Assembly (NCBI GenBank): GCA_030645645.1
Contig: JAUSNC010000060.1
Location: 1 to 8,984 of the forward strand
Direction: 5' to 3'
DNA: 8,984 nucleotides
DNA from: Candidatus Parcubacteria bacterium
Lineage (GTDB): Bacteria > Patescibacteriota > Minisyncoccia > Minisyncoccales > UBA6532
Shown: positions 7,287-8,984 of the stretch, piece by piece
How positions within the stretch are numbered: position 1 is the first letter of the stretch
Layout: each line of letters begins with the position of its first letter
The notes under the pieces: model-generated
Databases searched by the model: none
The model's input: only the letters and a program-made list of their open reading frames with translations
What the model was told of the DNA's origin: nothing
Made by a program: the position numbers and the translations under genes

Positions 7287-7886
7287 TTGTTCTTGGAAAA
7301 AGAAATTAAAATAGGAAATAGAAAAGACTTAAGCTTGGCTAATAGGATTCTTGAAAATCCGCGAAACCGGTTGATAATCCTTGGCACAATATTCGGATGG
7401 GGAAGTGATCTGTTCAGTATTGCTCTGTTCGGCGCCTGGAGATATAACAATATCTTTCTGACGCTGGCTATATGGCCCGTAATCTGGATAACCGGCTATT
7501 ATATCGGCGACGTGGTGAAATTCCTGATATGGTTTGTACGCGGCTCAGAGCAGAATATTGGAAAATTGCCAAAAATAATAGGTTACGGCGCGGTAGGATT
7601 AACTGGAATAGCGGCGGAGATACTTTCAGTAAATTCCGGAAATTTAAATTATTCAACAAAAGCGTCTTACGCAGTATTGATTAATGGAAATCCTCTTCCG
7701 GTTATCGCCTTGATTGGATGGCCAATTACAGCATTACTCGTATGTATTATAAGCATAGAACTCTACAGTTGGTTCAACCTCAAATGGAACACAGTAAAAA
7801 CATTTATCGCAACATCTCTTTGTACATTCCTCTCCCTGATAGTACTTAATCTCCTATATGTATTCACAGCCGGCTTGAATACATAA
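7287..7886 (+). CDS. Unrecognised membrane protein with about five transmembrane helices
   Basis: I do not recognise this 199-residue protein. Hydrophobic segments at about 29-49, 55-74, 96-115, 136-158 and 170-193 suggest five membrane helices. A polar, basic N-terminus (about 28 residues) and a charged loop at about 85-96 lie between or before them. It has many aromatic residues near helix ends (several Trp) and Gly-rich helices such as GYGAVGLTG (99-107). There is no signal peptide and no recognisable motif. Start choice: an in-frame TGA at 7284-7286 sits directly before the TTG at 7287, and the frame has no ATG at all. Initiation must therefore use TTG 7287, TTG 7293 or another rare start. 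The promoter just upstream supports a start at 7287 or 7293. It has its own promoter and terminator, so it is a single-gene unit. Confidence 0.75.
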   Translation: MFLEKEIKIGNRKDLSLANRILENPRNRLIILGTIFGWGSDLFSIALFGAWRYNNIFLTLAIWPVIWITGYYIGDVVKFLIWFVRGSEQNIGKLPKIIGYGAVGLTGIAAEILSVNSGNLNYSTKASYAVLINGNPLPVIALIGWPITALLVCIISIELYSWFNLKWNTVKTFIATSLCTFLSLIVLNLLYVFTAGLNT

Positions 7887-7888
7887 TT

Positions 7889-7915
7889 GTTCCATACTCA
7901 TATGGAACTTTTTTT
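7889..7915 (+). terminator. Intrinsic terminator after the membrane-protein gene
   Basis: A perfect 8-bp stem, GTTCCATA (7889-7896) with TATGGAAC (7901-7908), has a CTCA loop and seven Ts at 7909-7915. It begins 2 nt after the stop codon, and the next promoter starts immediately after the T run. Confidence 0.93.
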
Positions 7916-7916
7916 A

Positions 7917-7945
7917 TTGACATACATCCTGAAAAAAAATATACT
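7917..7945 (+). promoter_or_regulatory. Sigma70-type promoter for the 149-residue protein
   Basis: Perfect -35 TTGACA (7917-7922), 17-nt spacer, and TATACT (7940-7945). The expected transcription start is near 7952, about 11 nt before the ATG. A weak purine stretch, GGAAG (7955-7959), is the only Shine-Dalgarno-like sequence and sits unusually close to the ATG. Confidence 0.82.
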
Positions 7946-7962
7946 TTTAATAGTGGAAGATA

Positions 7963-8412
7963 ATGAAATTAGAGAACCTTCAAAAAATGGAAATAGGCGT
8001 AAATAATAGGGTAATACCTATAGGAATGGATAGTATAAGGTCTATTCTGGATCTGCCGTTGCAGATAAAAATGGTAGTTTTATACCGTAAACTGCAATAT
8101 ATACATGAAGAATTGGAAGAGCACTGGAGTAGAAAAGGAGAAAAAGTACTGATTCCAATAGAAACTACAGATCAAAAGAAATTTCAGCAATCAATTAAGA
8201 AGACTGTCGCTAAATTAAAGAAACACCATGAATGCATAATCCTATGCGAAGGCGGGCCGGAAGGGACATCTCTTATTCTCACTATGCTGATCCGGGAAAT
8301 TGAGAAATCTGAAAATCCAATTGAGGAACTGCAAAAAAGAGCCCCTTTTACATTAAACGAAGGAGCAATAAATAGATTAAGGGAAGAACTGCTTCTCTCC
8401 AGGATTGTTTAG
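7963..8412 (+). CDS. Small soluble protein of unknown function, faintly like a dual-specificity phosphatase
   Basis: 149 residues, with no signal peptide or membrane helix. Seen: an N-terminal part (1-60) with a helix around 33-56, a strand-like KVLIPIE (61-67), a helix (about 71-87), a buried strand ending at Cys95 (CIILCEGG), a helix (102-115), and a C-terminal helical pair. The order strand-Cys-loop-helix and the stretch ILCEGGPEGTS (93-103) recall the phosphatase P-loop C-x2-G-x2-R-[ST]. Cys95, Gly98 and Thr102 fit, but Gly101 occupies the place of the essential Arg. The C-terminal RAPFTLNEGAINRLREEL (126-143) resembles the end of such domains, and D70 might stand in for the general acid. 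If related, it would not be a normal phosphatase. The resemblance was judged by eye and may be chance. It is a monocistronic unit with a strong promoter and terminator, and the ATG at 7963 is the first start after the promoter. Confidence 0.75.
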   Translation: MKLENLQKMEIGVNNRVIPIGMDSIRSILDLPLQIKMVVLYRKLQYIHEELEEHWSRKGEKVLIPIETTDQKKFQQSIKKTVAKLKKHHECIILCEGGPEGTSLILTMLIREIEKSENPIEELQKRAPFTLNEGAINRLREELLLSRIV

Positions 8413-8433
8413 TAAATAAACAATCTTTTTTTT
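8403..8433 (+). terminator. Intrinsic terminator overlapping the stop codon of the 149-residue protein gene
   Basis: A perfect 9-bp stem, GATTGTTTA (8403-8411) with TAAACAATC (8417-8425), has a 5-nt loop and eight Ts (8426-8433). The left arm encodes the last codons, and the TAG stop (8410-8412) lies at the stem-loop junction. The stem is AT-rich, but it is complete and its T tract is long. Confidence 0.9.
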
Positions 8434-8472
8434 ACAAAAGGTACTTTTTTGAAGTTCCGGGATATTTTTCAG

Positions 8473-8500
8473 TTGACGAGAATTACCTTAGCTATATAAT
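8473..8500 (+). promoter_or_regulatory. Sigma70-type promoter for the ftsZ-like gene
   Basis: TTGACG (8473-8478), 16-nt spacer, and a perfect TATAAT (8495-8500). Transcription is expected to start near 8507, leaving a leader of about 17 nt. The stretch before it (8434-8472) contains only an imperfect hairpin without a following T run, so nothing further is called there. Confidence 0.8.
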
Positions 8501-8509
8501 GAAGTAATT

Positions 8510-8519
8510 GTAAATTTAC
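8510..8519. repeat. 10-bp palindrome in the ftsZ leader
   Basis: GTAAATTTAC is a perfect 10-bp palindrome located at about +4 to +13 from the predicted ftsZ transcription start, where a repressor operator could sit. An alternative RNA reading is AGTAA pairing with TTACT across the same stretch. It is AT-rich and short, so chance is quite possible. Confidence 0.25.
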
Positions 8520-8523
8520 TCCT

Positions 8524-8984
8524 ATGGTCAAAAAGAAAGGGAAAACAAAAAAAGCCAAAAGAGCCAAAAAAGTTTCTAGAAAACCTGTGCGAAGCAGCAG
8601 GGTTTCGAATAAAAAGAAATCTCTGAAAACCCTCGGAAAGAAGCAAAGAAAAGCAAAAATAAAACCATTAAAAAAGGCGAATATTGTCCGTCGCCCAATA
8701 GAAAATAGTCCTGAAGAAGTCAGAAAGACTAAAATCAGGCTTATTGGGATTGGCGGAGGCGGCGGATCTATAATTTCCGAAATTGCTTCAAAAATAAAAA
8801 AAGCCGATTTTGTTGTCGCCAATACTGACCAGCACGCTTTAAAATTCGTGCCAAAATACATAAAGCGCATTCAGTTCGGCAAATCCCTAACACAAGGTTT
8901 AGGTTGCGGCATGGATTGGAAAATAGGGCAGAAAGCAGCTCAACAGGATAAGGATAAAATAGCCAAGCTATTTGTAAATACAGA
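8524..8984 (+). CDS. ftsZ: Divergent FtsZ with long basic N-terminal extension (3' end outside window)
   Basis: FtsZ is the tubulin-like GTPase that forms the division ring on the inner face of the membrane. The 153 visible residues are a basic extension followed by the start of the GTPase domain. Residues 1-59 contain 28 Lys/Arg and no Asp or Glu. The FtsZ fold begins near residue 70: IRLIGIGGGGGS (71-82), ANTDQHAL (99-106) matching the usual NTDxQAL, and the KSLTQGLGCG loop (120-129) matching RKLTRGLGAG, then helix GQKAAQQ. The usual GGGGSN loop is altered: Gly81 and Ser82 replace Ser-Asn, and Met-Asp-Trp replaces the residues after GxGxG. Typical FtsZ proteins have only a short N-terminal tail. 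Start: ATG 8524 is the first start downstream of a strong promoter. No Shine-Dalgarno sequence is present; the CTCCT just before the ATG has the anti-Shine-Dalgarno sense. The frame is open to the window edge. Confidence 0.88.
   Translation, partial: MVKKKGKTKKAKRAKKVSRKPVRSSRVSNKKKSLKTLGKKQRKAKIKPLKKANIVRRPIENSPEEVRKTKIRLIGIGGGGGSIISEIASKIKKADFVVANTDQHALKFVPKYIKRIQFGKSLTQGLGCGMDWKIGQKAAQQDKDKIAKLFVNT

Noticed and set aside
8441..8459. Imperfect hairpin (GGTACTT with GAAGTTCC, one mismatch) considered as a second terminator
   Set aside because: No T run follows directly, and a stronger terminator already ends at 8433.
8469..8870. 133-codon open frame on the - strand, very Phe-rich
   Set aside because: The Phe richness simply mirrors the Lys codons of the basic FtsZ extension on the + strand, where a promoter and a clear FtsZ domain are present.

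Overview
The window is an AT-rich bacterial segment in which every supportable gene lies on the + strand. It probably comes from a Patescibacteria/CPR-type (Parcubacteria-like) genome. The reasons are a single-chain UvrD-like helicase fused to a RecB/AddB-type nuclease, a divergent FtsZ with a long polybasic N-terminal extension, compact spacing, almost no Shine-Dalgarno sequences, and small unrecognised proteins. This assignment is inference: no rRNA or marker tree is available here. TGA acts as a stop (xseA ends in the ATGA overlap with xseB), which argues against the code-25 lineages Gracilibacteria and Absconditabacteria.

Layout. Positions 1-383 hold the 3' end of an unrecognised membrane-protein gene. 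A strong extended -10 promoter (423-451) and a leader with a terminator-like hairpin precede typA/bipA (514-2337), which ends in a clear intrinsic terminator. A second unit (2414-7235) reads helicase-nuclease, xseA, xseB and a membrane-anchored FKBP-type prolyl isomerase, with gaps of 13 nt, a 4-nt overlap and 4 nt. This looks like a DNA-end-processing operon with an unrelated foldase at its tail. Two self-contained single-gene units follow. One encodes a five-helix membrane protein with a TTG start and no internal Met (7287-7886). The other encodes a 149-residue protein with a faint resemblance to dual-specificity phosphatases but lacking the catalytic Arg (7963-8412). Each has its own near-consensus promoter and intrinsic terminator. 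The window closes with a further promoter and the 5' part of an ftsZ-like gene (8524 to the edge).

How the genes fit together. TypA is a ribosome-associated GTPase. The helicase-nuclease and exonuclease VII are both DNA-processing enzymes and are probably co-transcribed. The FKBP domain should act outside the cytoplasmic membrane. FtsZ is the division GTPase. The most unusual items are the two orphan units between 7246 and 8433, the basic tail and altered glycine loop of FtsZ, the single-chain helicase-nuclease beside ExoVII, and the alternative hairpins in the typA leader. I see no CRISPR array, mobile element, tRNA or rRNA. No gene-free stretch exceeds 300 bases.
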